A DNA stretch of 64,000 nucleotides from Chitinophaga qingshengii (GTDB taxonomy: Bacteria > Bacteroidota > Bacteroidia > Chitinophagales > Chitinophagaceae). The translations under genes and the position numbers were made by a program. Under the pieces are notes generated by a model. The model was given only the letters and a program-made list of their open reading frames with translations. It was not told where the DNA came from and did no database searches. The stretch is from the NCBI RefSeq assembly GCF_014529935.1, contig NZ_JACVFC010000001.1:3410001-3474000 (forward strand), written 5' to 3'. This document shows, piece by piece, positions 1-11,300 of this stretch (position 1 is its first letter; each line of letters opens with the position of its first letter).

Positions 1-543
1 GCGATTTTGATTTTGAAAAAAAAGTAACTGGTAACATATAGTTTAGGCATGGAGGAGCCGTTAAGCACCTGTGCTTTTTCTCATAAAAAAATTTAGCAAA
101 AAAGTGACCGTGCGCAGAGAGTTCTGCACTATCTCATATTATATCAACAAGAAGTCTGATCGAAAAATACTCCTGTACAGAATAAATTCACGTCAATAAG
201 CAAAAACAAATTTTAGTTGACTACCCTCTTTGTAATCCTATAACGATGTAAATTAATCTACCCCCTATGTTAGCAGGAAAAAAAGATACTACAGCTACAG
301 AAAAAGAGTGTACATCAATTGTCAATAACGAAGAGATACAAGCTGGTCAGGCATGATACTCATAAGCACTTAAAACCCCTTAATAATTAACTTAAAATAA
401 GCTTGGTTTAGAATTTTTCGTTCAATTTAGATTTCAATTTTTCTCTACAACTTCGGATTCTGGTTCTTCTCTTATCTTGATGGGTACAAATATAATGAAA
501 ACGTTCAGGCAGGTAATAGCATGTTCGTGTTATGCGCAAAAAG
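1..543. other. Intergenic stretch without a supported gene
   Basis: No open reading frame longer than about 60 codons and no RNA gene is recognisable. The stretch is AT-rich. On the minus strand a TATATTTG box (487-494) matches the Bacteroidota -7 consensus TAnnTTTG and could start a leftward transcript leaving the window, but no good -33 TTTG precedes it. Nothing else can be supported. Confidence 0.5.
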
Positions 544-572
544 AAAAGGCTACCCACAGGGGTAGCCTTTTT
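544..572 (-). terminator. Intrinsic terminator of the first SusC/SusD unit
   Basis: A perfect 12-bp stem (544-555 with 560-571) closes over a 4-nt ACAG loop. The stem is GC-rich near the loop and ends in A on one side and T on the other, so on the minus strand it is followed by a U-run. It lies 22 nt after the stop codon of the SusD-like gene and probably ends that transcript; the symmetry would allow bidirectional use. Confidence 0.85.
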
Positions 573-593
573 CCGGTTATCTGAAGTATCAAA

Positions 594-2024
594 TTATTCT
601 GTACCGCCAGCCCACCAGATCTTGTCTCTGAAGATGTTGACTTTAGGAACATTGGCGCCGTTGTTGGAGGTTTCCGTGGTAGGATAAGGGAATCTTTCCA
701 AAAATCCATAGGCAGCGTTGTTATTATTCGGATTATTCAACGTCGGGATTCTTGTTCTGCGGTAATCGTTGTATGCTTCGATTGCCTCAGCTTCATAGAA
801 CGCAATGTATTTCTGCGTCATGATTTCCTGCAGGTTTGCTGCCTGAGTGTTTCCCAATAAAGGTACAACCTTGTTGTTATAATAGTCTGCCCCACCCGTT
901 ACACCGTGATAAGCAAAATTAGCTTCAATAGCTGCCTGTAAAGCAGGTCTGAAATCCTGACCTTTTCTGGCAAGCAGTTCTGCTTCGATGAATTTCACTT
1001 CATGATAAGACATGAGCGGAGTAGGCGCTGTCCGGTTAAGGGAAAGTTTGGATGTTGAGTAAAGTGTCCCTTGGCTTTCCAATGCCGTACCATTTGGTGC
1101 TGGTACTACCTGCCCATCTTTTTTCTCAAAATAGGCTGCGATACGCGGGTCATTGCGTTGATTCATCAGATCATACAATGTCTTACTGGTAGAAAGCGCT
1201 TTTCTATCTTTAAGATGTTGAAACCATGGATTTTCTCCGGTAGCTGTAGGCTGGTACTTGTCAAAAATAAATGCATTCAATGCATTATCAATGCCGTTCG
1301 GCAAGCAGGCCAGCGCTTTGTCAGCGGCATCAGGCATTACGCCTGACAGGTGCAGATAGTAACGCATTTTGAGGCTCCATGCAGCTTTCACCCATTTGTC
1401 CATGTCCCCTTCGAGGATAAGGTCATTCTCAGCAATTTTATTGATGATGGCCTGATCTACGGGTTTGGCAAAGTTGGCAATGGCAGCATCCAGGTAAGGA
1501 ATGATCACCTTGGTATAAATATCCTGCTGTTTGTCATATTTCGGATGACGGTTATCCAGACCTTTCAATGCTTCATTAAAAGGCACCTGTCCCCACATGT
1601 CTGTCACAACGGCCAGATTGTAAGCCATCAGCACCTGTCCGATACCGAGGGTAGCGGTGTTTTGCGCTTCAGCTCCGCCCGGAGAACATTTTTTAATAAT
1701 GTCCTGCAGGATCATCATGTTATCGTAAACCGCATTCCAGCTGTTATTCATCAGCGAAGATGCAGTTACACCCACACGCAAGTCAGCATCTCTCATCTGG
1801 CCGTGAGTACCTGTATTCAGTTCGACAAATACAGATGTATACCAGGCCATATCTGTACCGACAGTGGAAAAGGCGGTTTCTGTAGTAACCGCAGGCAGTT
1901 CGTTTGCCGCCAGAACGTTCTCTGCATCATTCCGGTTCTTATTGATATCGTCCATGATCTTGTCCGTACAAGCGGTAAAGGACAACGCGACCAACGGCAC
2001 CATTATATATCTCCAGTGTTTCAT
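594..2024 (-). CDS. SusD/RagB-like surface lipoprotein (SusD-like_2 type)
   Basis: Predicted substrate-capturing lipoprotein that forms the lid over a SusC-type TonB-dependent channel on the outer membrane. The N-terminus is a lipoprotein signal with lipobox LSFTAC, Cys19 when counted from the preferred ATG at 2024; two codons upstream a TTG would give a slightly longer product, but ATG is better placed. The roughly 476-residue length and the overall pattern (helical TPR-like region, C-terminal segment with YNDYRRTRIPTL) fit the SusD-like_2 subfamily rather than classical starch SusD. It starts 20 nt downstream of the partner SusC stop, so the two are co-transcribed. No linked enzyme reveals the ligand; oligosaccharide or peptide are both possible. 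Confidence 0.9.
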   Translation of the reverse strand: MKHWRYIMVPLVALSFTACTDKIMDDINKNRNDAENVLAANELPAVTTETAFSTVGTDMAWYTSVFVELNTGTHGQMRDADLRVGVTASSLMNNSWNAVYDNMMILQDIIKKCSPGGAEAQNTATLGIGQVLMAYNLAVVTDMWGQVPFNEALKGLDNRHPKYDKQQDIYTKVIIPYLDAAIANFAKPVDQAIINKIAENDLILEGDMDKWVKAAWSLKMRYYLHLSGVMPDAADKALACLPNGIDNALNAFIFDKYQPTATGENPWFQHLKDRKALSTSKTLYDLMNQRNDPRIAAYFEKKDGQVVPAPNGTALESQGTLYSTSKLSLNRTAPTPLMSYHEVKFIEAELLARKGQDFRPALQAAIEANFAYHGVTGGADYYNNKVVPLLGNTQAANLQEIMTQKYIAFYEAEAIEAYNDYRRTRIPTLNNPNNNNAAYGFLERFPYPTTETSNNGANVPKVNIFRDKIWWAGGTE

Positions 2025-2044
2025 AATCAATGTGCTTTTAAAAA

Positions 2045-5000
2045 TTAGAAAGTCAGGTTAAGACCTACACCAATGCTGCGTGCCTGCGGCAGGGACATAT
2101 AGTCGAAACCACCCTGCATGTTACCGTTACCCTGAGAAGACTCAGGATCGAAGTTAGGCAGCTCTGTCCACAACAAAATATTACGTGCAGAAATATTCAG
2201 GCTGGCAGCTTTAAACACTTTCATCCGGTCCAGGATGTTGCGGGGAAGATCAAAGCCCAGAGAAATTTCTCTTAATTTTAGGTAGGAAGTACCGTATATA
2301 TTGGCTTCGGAAATAGAACCCAGCACTGTGTACAGATCCTGGAGGGCGCTAGCACCTTTAATCACTTTGTCATTAGGTTCTCCGCCGCTACCGTCAGGCT
2401 TAACAGTAGATGCTTTCACACCTTCATACTTGATCTCATCGGTACCACGGCTTTCTGTCCTTTTAGAAGTACCATACAGATCAATCAGTCTGTTGGCACC
2501 AGAGTACATCTGACCACCATTTTTCCATTGTACCAATGCGCTCAAATGAACAAATTTATAACGCAGGGTCGTAGAGTAGTCCATAATAAACTTAGGTGTA
2601 ACGCTGCCGATAACACCATCGTCGCCTCCAATAGGATAGCCGTCGTCATCCAGCATTAATTTTCCTTCGTTATTACGAGCAAAAGTAGTACCGTAGATAG
2701 AAGGATAAGAATAACCAATCGCTGCACGCACTTGAGGATCGGTAAAGCCTCCCAGGAAGATGTTATCTACACCAGTAGACAGTTTCACTACTTCTGTAGT
2801 CACTTTAGTATAGTTCACATTCAGATTCCACTCAAAATTGTTGGTTTTAACCGGAGTAGTTTTCAGTGAAATCTCATGTACTTTGGCAGACAATTCACCA
2901 CCATTCTGATATACCCGTGCAAAACCAGTAGATCCTGCCATCGGTACTGCAAAAATTTGATCGATTGTATTCTGCGCGGTATAAGAGTATTCTAAGCTAA
3001 TTCTGTTTTTCAGGAAGCCCAGTTCAGCGCCGAACTCGTATGATCTGGTGTTTTGTGGTTTGAAATCGGAATCGTACAGAGTGGAATTCGGACGGAAAGC
3101 CACTAGGTTGTTAAACGGAAACACGATACCATCTTCCAGGAACCCGCTGGTGGAATTATGTTTCTTATACACCGGCAACAGGAAGGTTCCTGCAGTACCC
3201 ACTTGTGCAACTGAAGCACGTACTTTAGCAAAGATATCTTTGTCCTGCAGAGAAGGCAGCTCGCTCACTACCCATGCCAGTGATCCGGATGGATAAAAGA
3301 AAGAACGTTTACCCGAAGGCATGGTAGATACGTATTCGTTACGAGCAGACACGTTCAGGTACAACATTCTTCTCCAGTCCAGACCAACGTTACCATAAAA
3401 ACCAACTTGTCTGTCCCTGTATTGAGATTGTGTGCTGATCTGAGTCATAGCGTTGTCCATGTTCTTATAGCTTGGAACAACAAGGCCAGTACCATCACCA
3501 GTGATCAGACGAGTGTAGTTGTCGTTCAATTCGCTACCCACCATAGCTGTCAGCTTAAAGTCACTGTTCAACTGTTTGTTATAGGAGATGTTCAGTAAAG
3601 AGTTGAAAGAACGGTTGGTGAAAGCTCTGTTAAGGATGGAACCACCAGTAGGTATGTCAGGAGACGGTACTGTTCCGGAAGCGGTAGTACCGCCGGTTGG
3701 AGCAGATCCCAGCTCATAGAATTCATCCATATTGGTATTGTAAATATCAGTACCCAACTGATATTTGATAATCAGATCCTTGATGGGTTCGTATAACACA
3801 AAAGCATTCCCAAAGAAACGTTTGGTCTTTTCGTTGAAACTATTGAACTCGTTAGACCAATATGGATTATCAAATGTACCAGTACGATAAGAGATTTGTT
3901 TGTATTTGTTACCCGCTTCGTAGTAGGGTGTGTTTTTCATATCGTAGCTCGGAGGCGCGCCATAGATCTGGAACAGAATACTGTTATTACCAGTAGGCAG
4001 TCTGTCGATATCAGTGTTAGACAGATTGAAGCTGGTTCCCACTTTTACTTTAGAGCTTACATTAAAGGTACCATTGAACTTGGCATTAAAACGGTTCATG
4101 CCTGTGCTGCGAACAATACCTTTCTGAGAAGTATTACCGAAGCCAAAAGCATAGTTACCCCAAGAACCTGCCTGAGACATATTCAGGGAAGTATTGGAAG
4201 TATAACCGGTCTGGTAAAAGTCTTTAGGATTGTTGTATGCCTGAGGGGTCAACCATTTACCTGCCTGAGGACTCCAGTATTTACCCTTGGATTCAGCGGT
4301 AGGCGTACCACCGTTAAATACATTGCCCACATTGCCACCAAAAGTAGGATCATCCGGAATGGCGCCTATCTCGGGTCCCCAGGAGCCGGAACCAAAGTTG
4401 AGATAGTTTCCTCTGGATCCCTGCGCATATTTCTGTTGCAGGTCAGGCAGTCTGGAGATCTGATCCCACTGATAGTTGGAAGACACGTTGATCACCGGTC
4501 TTCCTCCTTTATTGCTTTTACCGCTTTTGGTAGTGATCATTACCACACCATTCGCAGCACGCATGCCGTAAAGGGAAGAAGCTGCCTGGCCTTTCAAGAT
4601 GTCAATAGACTCGATATCATTCGGGTCAATATCAATAGAACGACCGGCGAAGTCGGTACCAGTTACACCCAGACCACCTACCTGGAAGTCAGGATTACTG
4701 TTTACCGGCATACCATCCACTACATACAGAGGAGCGTTGTTACCATCAAAGAAACGGGCACCACGAATGAAGATCTGTGCAGAAGCACCAGGCATACCGC
4801 TGGAAGCTCTTACTTCCACACCGGATACCTTACCCTGAATGGCCGTAGCCAGGTTAGGGTTGGCTGCCCGTACCAGCTCTTCAGATTTTACTGTACCTAC
4901 CGCATAACCCAGCGCCTTTTTCTCGCGGGTTACACCGAGCGCGGTTACTACCACTTCACCCAATTGTTTGTTGTCCAATACCAGGTGCACATTCAGTACA

Positions 5001-5257
5001 TCTTTGGCAGCCAACGTTTGGGATTCGTAACCCATAAAGGTAAATACGAGGTGGGCATTCGAAGGTACTTCCAGTTTATAGGATCCATCAGCACCTGTAA
5101 CCGTACCTTTGGCAGTACCTTTCACAGTAACAGTTACACCTTGAAGATGGGCGCCGTCCTTGGAATCGGTCACCCTACCTGTAATCGTTCGCGTCTGCGC
5201 AATCGCGTGCACGACGCTAATGGCCATGAGAAGCCATAAGAGTAGTCCTCTTTTCAT
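2045..5257 (-). CDS. SusC/RagA family TonB-dependent outer-membrane receptor
   Basis: Gated outer-membrane channel that imports a ligand held by the adjacent SusD-like lipoprotein, powered by TonB-ExbBD. Order of parts: signal peptide (about 1-22, ending AIAQ), carboxypeptidase-regulatory-like beta domain (about 23-105), the SusC linker with EVVVTALG, plug domain carrying the SusC signature around LYVVDGMPV and LYGMRAANGVVMITTK, then a long beta-barrel ending in an aromatic residue (LNLTF). About 1,070 residues is normal for the family. The ATG at 5257 is preferred over an upstream TTG because the other two SusC genes in the window share the GCTT-ATG context. It heads a two-gene unit; the ligand is unknown. 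Confidence 0.95.
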   Translation of the reverse strand: MKRGLLLWLLMAISVVHAIAQTRTITGRVTDSKDGAHLQGVTVTVKGTAKGTVTGADGSYKLEVPSNAHLVFTFMGYESQTLAAKDVLNVHLVLDNKQLGEVVVTALGVTREKKALGYAVGTVKSEELVRAANPNLATAIQGKVSGVEVRASSGMPGASAQIFIRGARFFDGNNAPLYVVDGMPVNSNPDFQVGGLGVTGTDFAGRSIDIDPNDIESIDILKGQAASSLYGMRAANGVVMITTKSGKSNKGGRPVINVSSNYQWDQISRLPDLQQKYAQGSRGNYLNFGSGSWGPEIGAIPDDPTFGGNVGNVFNGGTPTAESKGKYWSPQAGKWLTPQAYNNPKDFYQTGYTSNTSLNMSQAGSWGNYAFGFGNTSQKGIVRSTGMNRFNAKFNGTFNVSSKVKVGTSFNLSNTDIDRLPTGNNSILFQIYGAPPSYDMKNTPYYEAGNKYKQISYRTGTFDNPYWSNEFNSFNEKTKRFFGNAFVLYEPIKDLIIKYQLGTDIYNTNMDEFYELGSAPTGGTTASGTVPSPDIPTGGSILNRAFTNRSFNSLLNISYNKQLNSDFKLTAMVGSELNDNYTRLITGDGTGLVVPSYKNMDNAMTQISTQSQYRDRQVGFYGNVGLDWRRMLYLNVSARNEYVSTMPSGKRSFFYPSGSLAWVVSELPSLQDKDIFAKVRASVAQVGTAGTFLLPVYKKHNSTSGFLEDGIVFPFNNLVAFRPNSTLYDSDFKPQNTRSYEFGAELGFLKNRISLEYSYTAQNTIDQIFAVPMAGSTGFARVYQNGGELSAKVHEISLKTTPVKTNNFEWNLNVNYTKVTTEVVKLSTGVDNIFLGGFTDPQVRAAIGYSYPSIYGTTFARNNEGKLMLDDDGYPIGGDDGVIGSVTPKFIMDYSTTLRYKFVHLSALVQWKNGGQMYSGANRLIDLYGTSKRTESRGTDEIKYEGVKASTVKPDGSGGEPNDKVIKGASALQDLYTVLGSISEANIYGTSYLKLREISLGFDLPRNILDRMKVFKAASLNISARNILLWTELPNFDPESSQGNGNMQGGFDYMSLPQARSIGVGLNLTF

Positions 5258-5616
5258 AAGCAATTTAGATTTGATTTATTCAGTTAACCTAAAACACTGG
5301 GTCGTCGAATTACTTTACGCTTTAACTATTCGGGAAACTCAGGGACACTGCAGTAAGAGCACTGTTTTGGCATCAGGCACTACTTTCACAGCATAGGATT
5401 CTAAAACATCTACATAAGCAAAGCAGTAACATAACGGGTTACAACATCACACAATTCAGATTTTGATTTTTTAGTTAAATGTTAATTTTTCTTTAAAAAC
5501 CGACACAAGATATAAAAACAAAAAATATTTCCTACTACCCGAAGGTAATATTTTTAACAAATCCATAAGATTCTAAATCATTCTTGATAAGTTAACCTAC
5601 CTATATTTCATAACAA
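5258..5616. other. Upstream region of the first SusC gene
   Basis: This 359-nt AT-rich stretch holds the leader of the leftward SusC gene and no coding sequence. I found no match to TAnnTTTG on the minus strand with a fitting -33 box, so the promoter is unassigned. The bases just before the start (GCTT then ATG, preceded by an A/T-rich tract) resemble those before the other two SusC genes. Confidence 0.4.
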
Positions 5617-5644
5617 AACGCGCCACCCTGGCGGATGACGCGTT
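5617..5644 (-). terminator. Likely terminator of the SusC-SusD-lipoprotein operon
   Basis: An interrupted hairpin: inner stem CGCCA/TGGCG (5621-5625 with 5629-5633) and an outer AACG/CGTT pairing separated by a short bulge. On the minus strand it runs into a U-rich tail (TTTTGTT). It lies about 30 nt after the stop of the lipoprotein gene at 5673. Confidence 0.6.
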
Positions 5645-5672
5645 CTCCTAAAATGTATATGCAATAGCGTTA

Positions 5673-6569
5673 TCAGGGCTTGGACAAAGTTGTGGGATTG
5701 TTCCCAAAACTACCTTCGTCCACCTCTGTTGTTACATTTAATAAGATTGTAGTGTCGCAGGGATTGATTTCTCCAGTGCCAGACACCGTCAGGTTGTGAT
5801 ACCCATCAAAGAGGTCCGCAATCTTTTGCTTCGGTATCGTGAACTGATAACTCTGCTTCACAAACGTGGCTGTCATTTTCACACCAGCAAGCCCGGCCCA
5901 GCCCGTAAAGGTAAATGTCGTACCAGTCGGATCTATGGCTACTGTTACAGGATAAGTTCCTTCAGTAACTCCGGGATCGTCAACGGTCATGCTCCCAGGA
6001 TACGCCGCCAGATTAAGCGGACATACCTTTTTATACCTCAACCTCGGGATCAATCCTACGGAGTTCAAGACATCAGAACCATAAGGACGCAGGAAGCGTT
6101 TGCTACCATCAGCCAAGGTAACCGTGTCTCCAAAACCATGGAGCTGCGAACCATCGCTCATGGTGAAATTAGTCGCCACCTCAAAATAATCCCCTGCCTT
6201 TAATCCGTTGGCAGGAAGTCCAAACAACTGCATGATCTGCGTCCCGGTAAGACCAACAGTGGTTGGCAAAGAGGTAATCCCCCCCTGCAATACTTTGATG
6301 TTATTGTATTTCCCGTTCATCGCTATCACTACATCGGTTGTTTTGGGCTGATCTCCGGTAGGAAAATACAAGGCAACGTTGAAGGCTGTATTAAAATCCG
6401 GCAGGTTGTCCGACTGTATCAACAAATCTTTCGTTTTATCCTGCGTAAACTGCGGCACCTGACGCTTGGTAATACCATCCGGCAGCTTGGGATTATCATT
6501 CTTCCGGCAGGCAAAAAAAACGACCATTCCCAGCGCCAACATTGTTATATAGATAATCTTATTCTTCAT
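5673..6569 (-). CDS. Lipoprotein of a SusC/SusD operon, SusE/F position
   Basis: A 298-residue predicted surface lipoprotein with lipobox VFFAC (Cys21). I do not recognise a named domain with certainty; the body contains repeated beta-rich segments and a stretch with a polar, Gly/Thr-rich composition like an immunoglobulin-type fold. It begins 32 nt after the upstream SusD-like stop and is followed by a terminator, so it is the third gene of the operon. In characterised Sus systems this position holds ligand-binding lipoproteins such as SusE or SusF, and by context it may assist ligand capture. No catalytic motif is visible. A function beyond surface lipoprotein is inference. Confidence 0.75.
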   Translation of the reverse strand: MKNKIIYITMLALGMVVFFACRKNDNPKLPDGITKRQVPQFTQDKTKDLLIQSDNLPDFNTAFNVALYFPTGDQPKTTDVVIAMNGKYNNIKVLQGGITSLPTTVGLTGTQIMQLFGLPANGLKAGDYFEVATNFTMSDGSQLHGFGDTVTLADGSKRFLRPYGSDVLNSVGLIPRLRYKKVCPLNLAAYPGSMTVDDPGVTEGTYPVTVAIDPTGTTFTFTGWAGLAGVKMTATFVKQSYQFTIPKQKIADLFDGYHNLTVSGTGEINPCDTTILLNVTTEVDEGSFGNNPTTLSKP

Positions 6570-6601
6570 ACTTACAGTTTTTGTGTCCGTGAATGAGGAG
6601 G

Positions 6602-8323
6602 TTATTTTTGCCAGAATACGGGCGTTGCGGCTGGTTGTTTCTGCGCCGGAGCATTCGGGTTTACCTCTATTTCATTATTAGGCCAGGGCAGCGAAAGCGG
6701 ATAACTCCTTCCAAGCGCTACAGATATTTTAGCCTGTGGAGGTGGCAGGGTAGGGTTACCCAGCAGCGGCGGCTGCGCGAAACCACCAGGCGCCATGGTC
6801 GGATCATTCGGATTAAACAGAATGGGAAAACCGGTACGACGGTAGTCTGTATAACTATCACAACTAAAGCCAAATGTCTGTATCCATTTCTGGGTCATGA
6901 TCACTTCCAGTTTATCTTTGGCTGTAGCCCTGGCATCATATACGGCCAGTATTTTATCGCGATAATCAGTGGCAGCTGTTCCCACAATCAACGGCACATT
7001 TTGATTTCCTTTAGCCAGACCGCTGACAAAATCTACCTGTTTAAACGATTCATCAATCGCATCAGACAACTTCTGACGGGCATTTCCTGGCAAAATACCT
7101 GCATTCATCAACTCTGCTTCTATATAAAGCACATCCGCATAAGTAAGCAACCTCAAAGGCGCCGCACCAGTGCCACTGCCGGCCTTCACCACGGTCGCAT
7201 CGCCAATATCGTAGCGGCCACCCACCGGGTATATACCAAACACCGTCATACTATTGTCCTGCGAAGCATTCCGGAACGAACTCGTTGATCCGAAGTAAAT
7301 GGAAATAAAAGCGGAATCACGATACTCTGTCGGATTCTGTGAGGCGCCCGTTTTACTATTCTGATTATAAAAATAGTAAGGAATCCTTGGGTCCTTAATA
7401 CCAGTAAACAAGCGCGGGTTATATCCCTTCATGATTTCATAAAACCAGGGACTGATATAATGGGATTTCTGAGTAGCATAATATTCGCTAAATCCGGGAT
7501 TTCTATCATCGGGCGCTACCTGAGAACCATATTTCATCATAAACCCTTCCTTGGTTTGACTAATCAATCCTCCTGCACTGACCAGCTGATTCACCGGGCC
7601 AGATACATCTTGCACCAATCGCACCTGGTTATATAATTTTAACTTGAGACTTTTAGCCATCCTCAGCCAACTCGGGATATCACCACCATAAAATAAATCA
7701 TCCTTATTAGGCTCCTGCACCGTTACAGCAGTAGACTGCAGATTGGTAATACCTTCATCAATAAGGGCAAATAACTTCGGATAAATATCAGCCCCCTTGT
7801 CGAATTTCGGATAGCGCAGACCGTTAGGTCCAAACTGATTTGCCTCCAGGTAAGGCAAATCGGCAAACGCATCCACAAACTGGCTGTAGGCATAAGCCTT
7901 CAATATCTTGCCGATACCAGCGTAATGCTGGAAACCGCCGGTATTAGCCTGTGCAATCAGCTGCTCCACATTCTCCATCATCCCGATATAATCCGGGAGA
8001 CCACTCACTGGCTGTGCGGCGTAAAAAGAAGCCCATGCACCATTAATATTAACATCAATACCGGTTGATCCGTATTGATCGGGGTCTTCCCTTACCACAA
8101 TCTGATGCGTGTACACAGACAATACTTCCGTGAGCCCTAACGCGCCCCGGGCAGCATTGGTGAATCCCAAATCATAAGACAACCCTTGTTCTGCACCGGT
8201 AAGCAACAGAGGCAACGAACCTTTCGCAGGATTATTGGGATCTTTATTAATATCCAGAAACCCTTTTGTACATCCCGTCACCACCACGAGTGCTATTAAA
8301 ATTATACTGCTTAATCTTTTCAT
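6602..8323 (-). CDS. SusD/RagB-like surface lipoprotein (SusD-like_2 type)
   Basis: A 573-residue SusD-like protein with signal peptide and lipobox VVTGC (Cys18) followed by FLDINKDPNNP, a start typical of the SusD-like_2 family. It is longer than its homologue at 594-2024, mainly through loops in the middle. It would cap the SusC channel encoded 22 nt upstream and bind the transported ligand at the cell surface. The C-terminal part has the usual tyrosine/arginine-rich DSYTDYRRTGFPI motif. The ligand cannot be read from the neighbourhood, because no hydrolase, sulfatase or protease is in the operon. Confidence 0.9.
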   Translation of the reverse strand: MKRLSSIILIALVVVTGCTKGFLDINKDPNNPAKGSLPLLLTGAEQGLSYDLGFTNAARGALGLTEVLSVYTHQIVVREDPDQYGSTGIDVNINGAWASFYAAQPVSGLPDYIGMMENVEQLIAQANTGGFQHYAGIGKILKAYAYSQFVDAFADLPYLEANQFGPNGLRYPKFDKGADIYPKLFALIDEGITNLQSTAVTVQEPNKDDLFYGGDIPSWLRMAKSLKLKLYNQVRLVQDVSGPVNQLVSAGGLISQTKEGFMMKYGSQVAPDDRNPGFSEYYATQKSHYISPWFYEIMKGYNPRLFTGIKDPRIPYYFYNQNSKTGASQNPTEYRDSAFISIYFGSTSSFRNASQDNSMTVFGIYPVGGRYDIGDATVVKAGSGTGAAPLRLLTYADVLYIEAELMNAGILPGNARQKLSDAIDESFKQVDFVSGLAKGNQNVPLIVGTAATDYRDKILAVYDARATAKDKLEVIMTQKWIQTFGFSCDSYTDYRRTGFPILFNPNDPTMAPGGFAQPPLLGNPTLPPPQAKISVALGRSYPLSLPWPNNEIEVNPNAPAQKQPAATPVFWQK

Positions 8324-8345
8324 CGGTTCAATTTTTAGTGATAAA

Positions 8346-11300
8346 CTAGAATGTCACTTTCACGTTTACACCATAACGTCTGGTAGTAGGTGCACCGGAC
8401 AATTCTATACCCTGTATGTTAGTGGCGCCAAAGCTGCCCACTTCCGGATTAAAACGGGTATACTTGGGGAAATAGGGCGCATAATACCAGAGGTTTCTTC
8501 CTGTCAGCGTCAGGGTCAGTGCACCAATAGGTGTTTTACTAAACCATTTCTTTGGAAAATCATAACCTAATGTCAACTCGCGGAAAGTGTATACGGTAGC
8601 GTCATACACATTCCATTCGGATGCGGAGTTGGTGGCAAATGTTTCTCCAAAATACATTTCAAAAAGGCTGATGGCAGTATGATTCGGAATTCTGTTCCCT
8701 TTATCATCCAATAAGGGCTTTCCGGTATTGACATCTCCATAATAACCGGGAATCACGTATACATTTTCACGGTTCTCAGGACCGGTATCTTTGGTCACAC
8801 CACGTCCCAGCAGGGAGCTGGTGGTCACGGAGTAAATATCACCTCCTCTGGTCAGATCGAAGAGCGCATTCAGGAAAAATCCTTTATAGTTCAAAGTAGT
8901 ACCTAAACCGGCCTTGAAATCAGGATTGGGATCACCGACCATACGCTGGGCAGGATCTCTAACCAGATAACCATTGGAAGGATCAATCAGCAAACTTCCA
9001 TCTGTATCTCTGACATCCGCATTTCCACGCAGATAACCGTAGGGTTTACCTGCTTCCAGGAATGGAGAAAGGGCATCCAGCACACCTCCCAGCGGCAAGC
9101 GGATAACACCGGGTTTCAACTCTTTCACGATGCTTCTGTTCCGGGTGAATATACCGTGTATGTTCCAGGTAAGGTTTTGATTGCGGACTGCGATCACATT
9201 CAGGTCCGCTTCAATGCCCTTATTGGTCAGCTTTCCATAGTTGTCTATCACCTGCACAAAACCGGAAGAAGGCGGCAATGACAAGGGAGCAATCTGGTTA
9301 GTAGACAAGCGGCTATACCAGGCGAAATCCAGTGTTACCCTTCTTTCATAAAATTCCAGGTTGGCGCCCACCTCAAAGTCCTGCGTAAACTCAGGCTTCA
9401 GATTGGGGTTACCCGCCGCAGGGTCCTGCATAACACCTGATTGTCCCTGGAAAGGAGGGTTTACCCGGAAGATATTAAACAACTGGTACGGGTCTGCATC
9501 CCGGCCAACCTTGGCCCAGCTGGCCCGTATTTTACCAAAGGTCAGCACCTTGCTTTCCATTTTAAGCGCGTCGGTGAAGATAAAGGACGCTGCCACACTG
9601 GGATAAAAGTAGCTGCGGTTGCTGGAAGGCAGGGTAGAGGACCAGTCATTTCTGCCTGTCAGTGTCAGGAACAACCATTTTTTATAGTCCAGATCTACTT
9701 CCCCGAAAATACCCCACAACCGGCGCTGGAAGAAAGCATCCTCCGTCGGAATAACCGTTTTGGTGTTCAGCATACTGTAAGTACCTGGTACCACAATGGT
9801 TTTACCGGTATTGATCTGTGATTTTGTGGTACGTTGGTTCACGTTATGTCCTACCAGTACTTTCAGTCCGAAGTCTTCATTTTTCAGTTTAGGGGTGAAC
9901 GTACCAATAAGGTTGGATTCTATTTCTGTAAAACGATAGTTCTGTTGCACAATTTGACCTACCCCTTCCGCGCCTCTTGAACCGATATCCACCACTTCCT
10001 TACGCAGGAAGCTGTTCTGGTTTACCCCAATCTGATAGCTGAGATTAAACCAGGGTAACACTTCATAGTTGAGTTTCAAACCGGCTACATAACGGTCAGT
10101 AGCTGTGGTAATCGTATTATGTTTGAAAGCCCAGAGCGGGTTATCATACTGCGATTTATTGGTAGATACCGGATTACCGGCTGCATCCTCGAAAGGCAAG
10201 CCTGCAATATTCCAGTTTCTGGCCAGGAACAGGTTACGGGCAAAGGAAGAAGTAGCTCCCGGTACCTGGTTTTCCCCGAAAATACTACCCCCCTGGTTAC
10301 TGGTACTGTAACTGAAGTTGCCATTCACGGTCAACCCATTAGCCAGACGGGTGACACCGCCAATAGACATGTTTCCTCTGTTAAAAAATGAGTGGGGTAC
10401 ATAACCATCCTGACTTAGATAGGAGGCAGTGGCGCTTAGTGCTGACTTTTCATTGCCTCCATTTACGCCCACAGAGTTCTCCGTAATAAAACCGGTACGG
10501 AACAGGTCTTTTACGTTATTGGGCACTGCCCGGTAGGCGATGTTACCGGAGGCAGGGAAAAGCTCAGGGAAAGCACTCAGATAGTCCGGCCAAACCGGTA
10601 TGGAGTCTAGTGTACCAAACCGCGGCCCCCACGAGCCGTTCGCGTTTTGATATCCGAAACTGGCGCCCGCGCCATAGTCGTTCTGGTATTTGGGCAGGTT
10701 GGCCACCCTTTCCATCGAAAGAGAACTGGAATAAGTCACTTCCAGTTTTCGTTTACCAATATTGGCACTACCGGATTTGGTGGTGATAATGATCGCGCCA
10801 TTAGAAGCTCTGGAACCATATAACGCTGCCGCGGCAGCACCTTTCAGCACTGTCATGGAAGCAATATCATTGGGGTCGAGGGACGAAAGACCGCTGGAGT
10901 AGGCGCCACCACCGGATGTCTGACTGGAAGTGGTTACCTGATCATTATTGTAAGGAATCCCATCTACTATTATCAAAGGTTCGTTGTTACCGAAAAAGGA
11001 GGTATTACCGCGGATATTAATACGGGTGGCGGCTCCCGGCGTACCCTGCGAGGTTCTGATGTCTACGCCGGCTACTTTACCCTGTAAGCCTTTCAGCATG
11101 TCCGGCTCGGATTTTTGTACCAGCTGATCAGGTTTTACGGTAGATACAGAGTACCCCAATGAGGCTTCGTTTCGTTTTAAACCAACAGCGGTTACCACTA
11201 CTTCGCCCAATTGCTTTTTATCGGCCTCCATCGCCATGTCAACTTCATTCCCCGGGCCTACTGCGACCTCTTTCGTGAGATATCCCACAAAGGAAAACAC

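Noticed and set aside
3896..5239. Open frame of 447 codons on the plus strand
   Set aside because: It is antisense to the SusC gene at 2045-5257, which has clear family motifs. The frame's protein has no recognisable domain and is a shadow of the biased codon use.
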